DNA of 10,295 bases, from contig QIFF01000315.1 in assembly GCA_003230635.1 (NCBI GenBank), positions 1-10,295 on the forward strand, in the 5' to 3' direction. The stretch's first letter is position 1, and every line of letters starts with the position of its first letter. Below, one piece after another: positions 1-5,770 of this stretch. The stretch comes from a bacterium. GTDB lineage: Bacteria; SZUA-182. The translations under genes and the position numbers were made by a program. The notes below the pieces were generated by a model, which searched no databases, was not told the DNA's origin, and saw nothing but the letters and a program-made list of their open reading frames with translations.

Positions 1-340
1 CCAATTGCTTGCGGCGTTCCTCGGTCAAGGCGGGAATCGGCAGGCGAATGATTTTGCCGTCGTTGTTAGGCGTCAGCCCCAGATCGGATTTTAAAATCGC
101 TCTTTCAATTTCTTTGATAACGGAGGGGTCCCAGGGTTGAATGGTCAGTAGGTGAGGGTCAGGGGCGGAAAGGGTAGCTACTTGATTGAGTGGGGTTGGA
201 TTGCCGTAATAGGAAACCTTAACCCCCTCCAGCAGGGCGATGGAAGCACGCCCGGTGCGTAAGCCGCCGTATTCTCTATGCAGGGCGGCAATACAGGCCT
301 GCATTTTTTCCTCCATGCGGGTATAAACCTGCTCCAACAT
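1..340 (-). CDS. frr: Ribosome recycling factor, N-terminal part (runs off left edge)
   Basis: RRF works with EF-G to split the post-termination ribosome from mRNA and tRNA in the cytoplasm. About 113 N-terminal residues are visible out of a family length near 185; the C-terminus lies beyond the window. It begins [13 protein letters not shown]. It carries the RTGRAS motif of the first long helix (residues about 28-33), followed by the hinge/domain II signatures [18 protein letters not shown] and the [12 protein letters not shown] stretch typical of RRF. The ATG at 338-340 lies 4 bp after the pyrH stop, with a G-run (GGGGG) about ten bases upstream as its only Shine-Dalgarno candidate. It is the last visible gene of the rpsB-tsf-pyrH-frr operon, an order conserved in most bacteria. 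I see no disruption in the visible part. Confidence 0.97.
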   Translation of the reverse strand, partial: MLEQVYTRMEEKMQACIAALHREYGGLRTGRASIALLEGVKVSYYGNPTPLNQVATLSAPDPHLLTIQPWDPSVIKEIERAILKSDLGLTPNNDGKIIRLPIPALTEERRKQL

Positions 341-344
341 GGTC

Positions 345-1064
345 TTAATCCCCCGTTACTAGAGAACCAATCTTCTCCCCACAGACAACCCGCTTTATAT
401 TTCCCGCCTCCAGCAGACTAAAGACAATAATCGGCAGCTTGTTTTCCATGCAAAGGGAAATGGCGGTGGCATCCATAACCCTCAGGCCTTCCTGGAGGAC
501 CTGCAGGTAGTTTATCTGTTTATACCTTTTAGCCTGCGGGTTTTTGAGAGGGTCGTCACTGTAAATACCATCCACCTTGGTGGCTTTCAGAATCACCTGG
601 GCGCCGATTTCCATGGCGCGCAGGGCGGCCGCAGTATCGGTAGTAAAATAAGGATTACCCGTCCCTGCCACCATAATCACAACCCGTCCCTTTTCCAGGT
701 GGCGCACCGCCCGGCGCCGTATATACAATTCGGCCAGACGGGGGATTTCAATGGCAGTCATTACCCGGGTGAAAATCCCCCGCTTCTCTAAGGCGTCCTG
801 CAGGGTCAAACCATTGATGACCGTAGCCAGCATACCCATATAATCCGCTGCTGAACGGTCAATACCCTTAATACTGGCGGCTACCCCGCGGTAGATGTTG
901 CCCCCGCCAATAACTATAGTCATCTGTGTCCCCAGAGCATGCACTTGTACTATTTCCTCGGCCAAGTACTGAACCATCTCGGGGTCGGTGCCATAAGTTT
1001 GCTTGCCCAGCAAAGCTTCGCCGCTCAGTTTCAAAAGGATACGCTGGTACTGGGTTTTTCCCAT
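345..1064 (-). CDS. pyrH: UMP kinase (uridylate kinase)
   Basis: It phosphorylates UMP to UDP with ATP, the committed step to UTP and CTP pools; bacterial UMP kinase is hexameric and usually GTP-activated and UTP-inhibited. The 239-residue length is normal for the amino-acid-kinase-fold family. Visible motifs in order are the N-terminal KLSGEAL phosphate-binding segment (residues about 12-18), GGGNIYRG (about 53-60), the conserved [16 protein letters not shown] helix (about 74-89), [13 protein letters not shown] (about 134-146) and the nucleotide-binding [13 protein letters not shown] stretch (about 160-172). The ATG start lies 12 nt after the tsf stop with only a weak GAGA-type ribosome site. 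The position between tsf and frr is the conserved one. Confidence 0.98.
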   Translation of the reverse strand: MGKTQYQRILLKLSGEALLGKQTYGTDPEMVQYLAEEIVQVHALGTQMTIVIGGGNIYRGVAASIKGIDRSAADYMGMLATVINGLTLQDALEKRGIFTRVMTAIEIPRLAELYIRRRAVRHLEKGRVVIMVAGTGNPYFTTDTAAALRAMEIGAQVILKATKVDGIYSDDPLKNPQAKRYKQINYLQVLQEGLRVMDATAISLCMENKLPIIVFSLLEAGNIKRVVCGEKIGSLVTGD

Positions 1065-1076
1065 AATTAAATCTCG

Positions 1077-1673
1077 TTAATTCCCCAGCTGGTAACGGGT
1101 AAAGCGTTGCACTTTGATATTCTCCCCCAGCTTGGCGATTTTTTGGGAAATTAAATCCTGAACCGTAAGGCTGCCGTCCTTGACAAAGGGCTGTTCCAGT
1201 AGACAAACCTGAGCGTAAAAGCCCTTTTCCAGCTTGCCATTGACAATCTTTTCCACGATTTGGGGCGGTTTGCCTGAATTAGCAAACTGAGCCTGGCAAA
1301 TCTCCTTTTCTTTGGCAACGACTTCGGCAGGAACATCTTCCCGGCTGACATAGGTCGGGTCAGAAGCCGCAACCTGCATAGAGATTTCCTTGGCCAGTGT
1401 TTGAAAATCCTCAGTACGGGCTACAAAATCTGTTTCACAGTTGACTTCCAGCAAAACCCCGATCTTACCGCCGGCATGAATGTAAGAAACAATCAGCCCT
1501 TCCGAAGTGGCCCGCCCGCTCTTCTTGCCTGCCGAGGCCAGCCCCTTTTTGCGCAAAATTTCAGTAGCCGTTGTTATATCGCCATTACTTTCCTGCAAGG
1601 CCAGCTTGCATTCCATAATTCCACAGCCGGTTTTTGCCCGTAACTCCTTTACCAATTCGGCTGAGATAGTCAT
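1077..1673 (-). CDS. tsf: Elongation factor Ts (short form)
   Basis: EF-Ts is the nucleotide exchange factor that releases GDP from EF-Tu. The protein has an N-terminal UBA-like domain ([16 protein letters not shown], residues about 11-26) and the hallmark TDFVAR motif at residues 81-86, which inserts into EF-Tu. At 198 residues it is the short form with a reduced core/dimerisation region, as in Thermus and several deep-branching Bacillota, compared with about 290 residues in E. coli or Bacillus. The ATG at 1671-1673 is one base beyond the rpsB stop. Its Shine-Dalgarno sequence (GGAGGTAAGGAG) is embedded in the last codons of rpsB, so tsf translation is probably coupled to rpsB. No damage is seen. 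Confidence 0.97.
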   Translation of the reverse strand: MTISAELVKELRAKTGCGIMECKLALQESNGDITTATEILRKKGLASAGKKSGRATSEGLIVSYIHAGGKIGVLLEVNCETDFVARTEDFQTLAKEISMQVAASDPTYVSREDVPAEVVAKEKEICQAQFANSGKPPQIVEKIVNGKLEKGFYAQVCLLEQPFVKDGSLTVQDLISQKIAKLGENIKVQRFTRYQLGN

Positions 1674-1674
1674 A

Positions 1675-2631
1675 TTACTCCTTACCTCCCTTTTCCTGTT
1701 TCTTAACTGGAGCCTCTTTAGCTGCTTCTGCTGCTTCAGGCGACGCTTTGCTTATTTTCTCTTTTGCCGCAGGTTTGGATTTAGCCTTCGTATCCTTTGC
1801 GGCCTTGCCGGCCTTTTTGCTCTTTCTGGTTCCTTTATTTTCCCTAGCCTTTTTCTTGTCTTCCTTGGACTTGGGTTTCCTCTCCACTTTAACCTCTTTG
1901 GCCCTGGCTTCGGCCTCAGCCTTTGCCGCTATTTCCTGCCGCTTTGCCAGCTCTTCCTTGCCCTCCAGCACCGCCTCGGCAATCTTAGAGGTCAAGAGGT
2001 TAATCGCTCGAATGGCATCATCATTGCTGGGAATAACGTAATCCGCTTCATCAGGGTCACAGTTGGTGTCCACCATAGCAATTACCGGAATGCCCAGCTT
2101 ATTGGCTTCACACACGGCAATCTTTTCCCGGCGGGGGTCAACAATGAAAACGGCCGCCGGCAATCCCGTCATCTCCTTAATCCCACAAAGCACTTTTTCC
2201 ATCTTCAGGCGTTTCTTTTCCAGCTTCAAAACCTCTTTCTTGGGCAAGGCATCATAAACCCCGTCCGCCTTCATAGTATCCAACTGCTTTAAGTGAGTTA
2301 CGCTCTTACGGATGGTTGAGAAATTGGTGAGTGTGCCCCCCAGCCAGCGATGGGTTAGATAAAAGGCCCCACAGCGCAGGGCCTGCTGCTCAATTACCTC
2401 CTGGGCTTGGCGTTTGGTGGCCACGAAGAGCAGCGAGCCGCCCTCAGCTACCACTTCGCTGACAAAGGCCACCGCCGTCCTAAAACAGCGCAGCGTTTTT
2501 TGCAGATCAATGATATAAATACCATTGCGCTCTGCAAAGATATACTTCTTCATCTTGGGGTTCCACCTTCTGGTCTGGTGACCGAAGTGAACTCCCGATT
2601 CCAACAACTCCCTCATGGAAACATTAACCAA
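1675..2631 (-). CDS. rpsB: 30S ribosomal protein S2 with long basic C-terminal tail
   Basis: S2 binds the back of the 30S subunit and is needed for S1 recruitment where S1 exists. The core at residues 1-225 is canonical: [20 protein letters not shown] (about 12-31), [26 protein letters not shown] (about 94-107) and [10 protein letters not shown]. The start is a TTG (2629-2631). It is supported because [19 protein letters not shown] aligns with the MSVISMKQLLEAGVHFGHQ form known from Bacillus, and because AAGGAG sits 6 nt upstream; the next in-frame ATG (2616) would cut conserved residues. Residues about 226-318 form an unusual low-complexity tail rich in Lys, Ala and Glu, making this protein about 70 residues longer than Bacillus S2. 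It is the first gene of the operon and has a structured leader. Confidence 0.97.
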   Translation of the reverse strand: MVNVSMRELLESGVHFGHQTRRWNPKMKKYIFAERNGIYIIDLQKTLRCFRTAVAFVSEVVAEGGSLLFVATKRQAQEVIEQQALRCGAFYLTHRWLGGTLTNFSTIRKSVTHLKQLDTMKADGVYDALPKKEVLKLEKKRLKMEKVLCGIKEMTGLPAAVFIVDPRREKIAVCEANKLGIPVIAMVDTNCDPDEADYVIPSNDDAIRAINLLTSKIAEAVLEGKEELAKRQEIAAKAEAEARAKEVKVERKPKSKEDKKKARENKGTRKSKKAGKAAKDTKAKSKPAAKEKISKASPEAAEAAKEAPVKKQEKGGKE

Positions 2632-2668
2632 AGCTTTCTCCTTCCTTCTGTTGGGTTAGTTCCTCCAT
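2624..2668 (-). CDS. Possible 14-residue leader peptide (uORF) overlapping the rpsB start
   Basis: A minimal [17 protein letters not shown], is read from ATG 2666-2668 to TAA 2624-2626. It has its own ideal ribosome site (AAGGAG at 2675-2680, 6 nt from the ATG) and its stop falls inside the first codons of rpsB, overlapping by 8 bp in a different frame. Such an arrangement would permit termination-reinitiation coupling into the weak TTG start of rpsB. Its ribosome site directly abuts the 3' arm of the leader hairpin at 2679-2721, so folding could affect access. I do not recognise the peptide. The region is purine-rich, so a chance ORF remains possible; expression is unproven. Confidence 0.4.
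   Translation of the reverse strand: MEELTQQKEGESFG
2638..2643 (-). promoter_or_regulatory. Shine-Dalgarno site deciding the rpsB TTG start
   Basis: AAGGAG on the minus strand, 6 nt before the TTG at 2629-2631. The spacing is ideal for the TTG and 21 nt too far for the internal in-frame ATG at 2616. Together with homology to other S2 N-termini, it fixes the start as TTG. Confidence 0.8.
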
Positions 2669-2678
2669 CCCCTTCTCC

Positions 2679-2721
2679 TTCCATTGTTACTATTGCCCGG
2701 GCAATAGCACCCTCAATGGAA
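2679..2721 (-). promoter_or_regulatory. Two-tier hairpin in the rpsB leader (candidate r-protein leader RNA)
   Basis: An outer 8-bp stem (TTCCATTG at 2679-2686 with CAATGGAA at 2714-2721) encloses an asymmetric internal loop (3 nt and 6 nt) and an inner perfect 18-bp palindrome CTATTGCCCGGGCAATAG (2690-2707), which as RNA would close on a CCGG-type loop. No T-run follows in the transcribed direction, so this is not an intrinsic terminator. It lies 48-90 nt before the rpsB start and touches the uORF ribosome site. Autoregulatory leaders are common for ribosomal protein operons; assigning this one to S2 control is inference. Confidence 0.55.
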
Positions 2722-2789
2722 TCCAGGGATGTGGGTGATAAAAAACTGGGGCAGGCATAGTCCTACCCCCCTATTGCAAATTGTTCCAA

Positions 2790-2818
2790 ACAATAGCATA
2801 AGATAGGGGTTTCTGCAA
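2790..2818 (-). promoter_or_regulatory. Predicted promoter of the rpsB operon
   Basis: On the minus strand, TTGCAG (2813-2818) and TATTGT (2790-2795) are separated by 17 bp, and a TGC triplet at 2796-2798 gives an extended -10. Neither hexamer is strong (3/6 and 4/6 against sigma-A consensus), but spacing and location in the only gap before rpsB fit. A 6-3-6 palindrome (ATTGTT/AACAAT, 2780-2794) covers the -10 and the likely transcription start, and CTATTG/CAATAG half-sites at 2771-2776 and 2791-2796 flank it, so the site may be repressor-controlled. Confidence 0.35.
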
Positions 2819-2864
2819 GGAAAATTTACTGGGAGCACTGCCTTTTTGGGGGAACCTCAGAAAT

Positions 2865-4160
2865 TCACTTTTGTTTCAATTTGCGCCAGGTATCCAGGCG
2901 CTGTTGAAGGGTTTGTTCAAAACCTTGATTGGAGGGCTGGTAATAAACCTTGCCCTTTAATTGCGGCGGCAGGTATTCTTGTTCTACGAAGTGGCTGGGA
3001 TACTTGTGTGGATAAAGGTAGTCCTTCCCGTAGCCCATTTGTTTGGCCCCGCTGTAGTGGCTGTCTTTCAGGTGCGGGGGAACCGGGTAAGCCTGCCCTT
3101 CTTTTTGAATATCATTTAAAACCTGGTCAATAGTCACAATTGCGGAGTTGCTCTTGGGGGCGGTAGCCACATAAAGGGTGGCTTGAGTTAGAGGAATTCT
3201 AGCCTCGGGAAAGCCCAAACGCTCGGCAGCCTCCACCGCGTTGAGCGCCACCACTAAGGCTTGCGGGTCGGCATTGCCCACATCCTCGGCTGCGGTAACC
3301 AGCAGGCGACGCCCGATAAATCTGGGGTCTTCGCCCCCGGCAATCATCTTGCCCAGCCAATAGACAGCCGCATCCGGGTCGCTGCCGCGCAGGCTCTTCT
3401 GAAAGGCCGAGGCGTGGTCGTAATGCTCATCCCCGGCCTTATCGTAAAGCAAGGCGCTCTGTTGAAGGATTTCCTCCACTAAGGATAAAGTGATCTCTCC
3501 TGCGCCGGCCACCGCCGCACTTGCTTCCAGGGCATTCAGGGCGAAGCGGGCGTCGCCGTTGGCCTGGAGAATGATTTGTTCCAGGGCTTGGGCTTCTATT
3601 TGTTGCCCTCCCAGGCCGCATTTTTGATCGGTCAGGGCGGCTTGCAGAATTTGCTCAATATCCCCTGCCTCCAGGGGCTGGAGGCGGTAAATCTTTACTC
3701 GGGAACGTAAGGCCGGGATGACTTCAAAGTAGGGGTTTTCGGTAGTGGCCCCAATCAGGCAAACGGTGGCATCTTCTACGTAAGGTAAAACCGCATCCTG
3801 CTGGGCTTTGTTGAAGCGGTGGACTTCGTCAATAAAGAGAATGGTGTTTTGCTGTTTTAGCTGCCGCTGGTGCTGGGCCAGTTTTACGATCTGCCGCAGG
3901 TCGGCTACCCCGGCGCTGACCGCACTGATTTGCTCCAGCCGCCAGTCGCCCTCACTGGCAATCAAGCGTGCCAGGGTGGTCTTGCCCGAACCCGGCGGCC
4001 CCCAGAGGATAATTGAGCCCAAGTCGCCCTGTTCTATCAAGCGGCGCAGGGGCTTACCTGCGGCAACTAAGTGCTGTTGCCCCTTGAACTCATCCCAGTG
4101 GTGGGGACGCATACGATGAGCCAGAGGGGCATTTGTCTGAGGGGGAGTAAAGGCATCCAT
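2865..4160 (-). CDS. rarA: Replication-associated recombination protein A (AAA+ ATPase, RarA/MgsA)
   Basis: RarA/MgsA acts at stalled replication forks, related to clamp-loader and RuvB-type AAA+ ATPases, and interacts with SSB and replisome parts. Numbering from the upstream TTG, visible motifs are PLAHRMRPHHWDEFKGQQHL (about 14-33), Walker A GPPGSGKTT (56-64), Walker B LFIDEVHRF (110-118), sensor 1 GATTENP (139-145), arginine-finger segment RSR (154-156), sensor 2 GDAR (204-207) and the C-terminal tetramerisation region ending with a GYGKDYLYPH-type motif typical of the family. Length (431-433 aa) is normal. Two starts are possible: TTG at 4164-4166, which shares TTGA with the stop of the upstream peroxidase gene, or ATG at 4158-4160 (MDAFTPPQ), which I prefer. 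No clear Shine-Dalgarno precedes either, so translation may depend on coupling. Confidence 0.95.
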   Translation of the reverse strand: MDAFTPPQTNAPLAHRMRPHHWDEFKGQQHLVAAGKPLRRLIEQGDLGSIILWGPPGSGKTTLARLIASEGDWRLEQISAVSAGVADLRQIVKLAQHQRQLKQQNTILFIDEVHRFNKAQQDAVLPYVEDATVCLIGATTENPYFEVIPALRSRVKIYRLQPLEAGDIEQILQAALTDQKCGLGGQQIEAQALEQIILQANGDARFALNALEASAAVAGAGEITLSLVEEILQQSALLYDKAGDEHYDHASAFQKSLRGSDPDAAVYWLGKMIAGGEDPRFIGRRLLVTAAEDVGNADPQALVVALNAVEAAERLGFPEARIPLTQATLYVATAPKSNSAIVTIDQVLNDIQKEGQAYPVPPHLKDSHYSGAKQMGYGKDYLYPHKYPSHFVEQEYLPPQLKGKVYYQPSNQGFEQTLQQRLDTWRKLKQK

Positions 4161-4162
4161 AT

Positions 4163-5125
4163 TCAAGGCAATACCGGGTACTCAAACTTCGGTGGTACCC
4201 CCGTCAGGCTTTTCAGGAAGGAGATGAGTTGCTCCACTTCCTGTTTTGTTAGTTCCTCGCCGAGTGCTTCCCGCCCCATGATTTTCACCGCCAGCTCTAA
4301 GGTGGGTACAGAGCCGTTGTTCATATAGGGAGCGGTTAACTCAATGTTTCTCAGGCTAGGGGTTCTGAAGGCGTGTTTATCACCGTCTTTTTTAGTGACT
4401 AAATAGCGGCCTAAATCCGTGGATCCGGGGACTTTTATCTGGTGAAAATCACTGTCACTCAAGGCCGGGCCGCTGTGACAGCCTAGACAGCCTTTGTCTT
4501 TAAATAAGGCCATTCCCTTTTGGGCGCTATCGCTCAGGGCTTGCTTGTCACCGCTCAGATAGCGGTCAAAGGGGGAGTTGGGGGTAATCAATGTTCTTTC
4601 AAAGGCAGCCATGGCTTTGGCTATATTGCCTTTATTTATGGGGTTTTCTCCCCTAAAAACCTCTTTGAAGCGTCTCATATATTCAGGAATGCCCTTTAAT
4701 TTCAGAATGGCTGTGTCCAGTTTTTGGTTCATCTCCTTTTCCGCTTCAATCGGACCAAGGGCTTGCTCTTCCAAGGTCTTTACTCTGCCATCCCAAAACT
4801 GCACTTTCAGGAAGGCGGCGTTTAAAACCGTAGGGGTATTCCTTGGCCCTTCCGCCATGCCATGTCCTAAAGCTAAAGCTATTCTGTCGGTGAAGGCAAA
4901 GACCGGATTATGGCAGGTAGCACAGCTTATCCAGTTACTGCCGGACAGACGGGGATCGAAGAAAAGCATTTTTCCCAACTCTGTTTTTTCCCGGCTCATG
5001 GGGTTATCTTCCGGAATAGGAGCTATAGCCGGAAGGGGTTTAAATTCAGCGGAGAGAACGGGTGAGGGGCTAAAGAAAAGAGAGATTGAGCCGATGGCCA
5101 GGAGGAAATAGAATTTGTTTTTCAT
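4163..5125 (-). CDS. Exported di-heme cytochrome c peroxidase (CcpA/MauG family)
   Basis: This family reduces hydrogen peroxide to water with electrons from small c-type donors, outside the cytoplasmic membrane; MauG-like members instead modify proteins. The 320-residue protein starts with a Sec signal peptide (MKNK, hydrophobic core about 5-20, likely cleavage after VLSA near residue 26). Two heme-binding motifs are present, CATCH (68-72) and CLGCH (213-217). The family segments RNTPTVLNAAF (95-105), FWDGRV (110-115) and APYMNNGSVPTL (265-276) are also present, the last holding the probable distal Met ligand Met268. The length fits the bacterial di-heme peroxidases. The ATG is preceded by GGGGGTAGG. 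The stop overlaps or touches the rarA start, an odd partner for an exported redox enzyme. Maturation needs a cytochrome c assembly system encoded elsewhere. The exact substrate cannot be told from sequence. Confidence 0.93.
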   Translation of the reverse strand: MKNKFYFLLAIGSISLFFSPSPVLSAEFKPLPAIAPIPEDNPMSREKTELGKMLFFDPRLSGSNWISCATCHNPVFAFTDRIALALGHGMAEGPRNTPTVLNAAFLKVQFWDGRVKTLEEQALGPIEAEKEMNQKLDTAILKLKGIPEYMRRFKEVFRGENPINKGNIAKAMAAFERTLITPNSPFDRYLSGDKQALSDSAQKGMALFKDKGCLGCHSGPALSDSDFHQIKVPGSTDLGRYLVTKKDGDKHAFRTPSLRNIELTAPYMNNGSVPTLELAVKIMGREALGEELTKQEVEQLISFLKSLTGVPPKFEYPVLP

Positions 5126-5192
5126 TATGACCTACCCCCGTGATTAAAGGTTAGAAGTCCTAGGGCACCTTGAAAAATGGCCTTTTCGCCCA

Positions 5193-5209
5193 ACCAGACA
5201 GTGTCTGGT
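5193..5209. repeat. Perfect 8-1-8 palindrome upstream of the peroxidase gene
   Basis: ACCAGACA, a central G, then TGTCTGGT. It lies 68-84 bp upstream of the peroxidase ATG on its transcribed side. The near-perfect dyad without a T-run suggests a protein-binding operator or part of a dispersed repeat rather than a terminator. Confidence 0.6.
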
Positions 5210-5222
5210 GACATTTTTCTGC

Positions 5223-5252
5223 GTTATGCTCAAAATTTTCTCGGAATATCAA
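5223..5252 (-). promoter_or_regulatory. Weak candidate promoter of the peroxidase-rarA pair
   Basis: TTGATA (5247-5252, 5/6 match to -35) and CATAAC (5223-5228, 4/6 match to -10) with an 18-bp spacer on the minus strand. The -35 lies in one arm of the inverted repeat at 5234-5299 and the 8-1-8 palindrome at 5193-5209 is just downstream. It is plausible by position only. Confidence 0.25.
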
Positions 5253-5299
5253 GCATATGCCTGCGGTTAAATTAAGTGCCTTGATATTGAACGAAAATT
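5234..5299. repeat. Imperfect 20-bp inverted repeat between pilZ and the peroxidase gene
   Basis: The left arm (5234-5253) and right arm (5280-5299) pair over AATTTTC/GAAAATT (7 bp) and AATATCAAG/CTTGATATT (9 bp), separated by a symmetric 4-nt mismatch on each side. The 26-nt loop is A+T-rich. A shorter CTCAT/ATGAG hairpin follows at 5300-5315. The element could be a pilZ 3'-end structure, an operator, or a small MITE-like repeat; no transposase remnant is seen. Confidence 0.55.
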
Positions 5300-5327
5300 C
5301 TCATTTTTCTATGAGCGTTTCGACTTT

Positions 5328-5732
5328 TTACGAGTTTATCTCTTGTAGGCTATCGTAAAATTGCCGCCATTCCTCTTTTTGCTCTTTGGTTAGCTTCAAA
5401 TCCAAACCGGCCTCATAGATTTTTTCTCCCTCGCCATAACTATATTTACTCCATTTTACCCCTACCTTCGTCATTATGTAGATATCACCGCCAACATCGC
5501 CGATTTCCAGGCTTAAATCTTGGGCAGAGAGGACTTCATCCATCCGTTCTGTATCTTCTACGGTCTTGAAGGTGATTTCCAACTTCAATCCCAACTTGAT
5601 TCCGTAGCAACTGATATTCAAGGCACGACCGGTTGCTATGATACCCTTCCCTTTTGCCCTGAGTTTGATTGGCAGATAGACATTCTTGCGGGGTGTTCCC
5701 CGGCGTTCTGCAGAGTGATCCTGTTCTGTCAT
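5328..5732 (-). CDS. PilZ-domain protein (probable c-di-GMP receptor)
   Basis: PilZ domains bind cyclic di-GMP and transmit it to motility, exopolysaccharide or other outputs. The two ligand motifs are visible near the N-terminus: RRGTPRK (an RxxxR form) and NISCYGIKL (the [D/N]xSxxG form, here N-S-G). A single domain fills the protein (134-136 residues); there is no transmembrane segment or partner domain, so it is a stand-alone adaptor. Two in-frame ATGs exist, at 5736-5738 and 5730-5732. GAGG at 5741-5744 is 8 nt from the second but only 2 nt from the first, so I chose the second. It follows gltX by 38 bp and no cyclase, phosphodiesterase, flagellar or pilus gene is nearby, so its pathway is unknown. 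Confidence 0.88.
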   Translation of the reverse strand: MTEQDHSAERRGTPRKNVYLPIKLRAKGKGIIATGRALNISCYGIKLGLKLEITFKTVEDTERMDEVLSAQDLSLEIGDVGGDIYIMTKVGVKWSKYSYGEGEKIYEAGLDLKLTKEQKEEWRQFYDSLQEINS

Positions 5733-5770
5733 GGCCATTTCCTCACTGCAAGTGGTTATTATTATGCTGC

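Larger units (their letters stand above)
2632..2864 (-). other. Intergenic leader region between rarA and rpsB
   Basis: This 233-bp gap separates the rarA stop from the rpsB TTG and holds the predicted promoter, palindromes, hairpin and uORF listed separately. A second, less convincing small frame (ATG 2756-2758 to TAG 2690-2692, 22 codons beginning MPAPVFYHPH) follows a GGGGGGTAGG stretch and ends inside the hairpin. I find no intrinsic terminator for rarA in the gap. Confidence 0.5.

Noticed and set aside
1507..2292. Long plus-strand open frame (261 codons) with hydrophobic composition
   Set aside because: It is antisense to tsf and the Lys-rich tail of rpsB; the Phe/Leu-rich product is the expected mirror of Lys/Glu codons, and the minus-strand genes are unmistakable.
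2632..2864. T-box or other known riboswitch before rpsB
   Set aside because: No T-box sequence, specifier-type stem or terminator/antiterminator pair is visible; the hairpin does not match a riboswitch I recognise.
5300..5315. Terminator after pilZ
   Set aside because: The stem is only 5 bp and is followed by AATTTTCG, a short mixed T stretch; too weak to call.
5126..5327. Insertion sequence remnant
   Set aside because: No transposase fragment in any frame and no matching terminal inverted repeats at the gap edges; only internal inverted repeats are visible.
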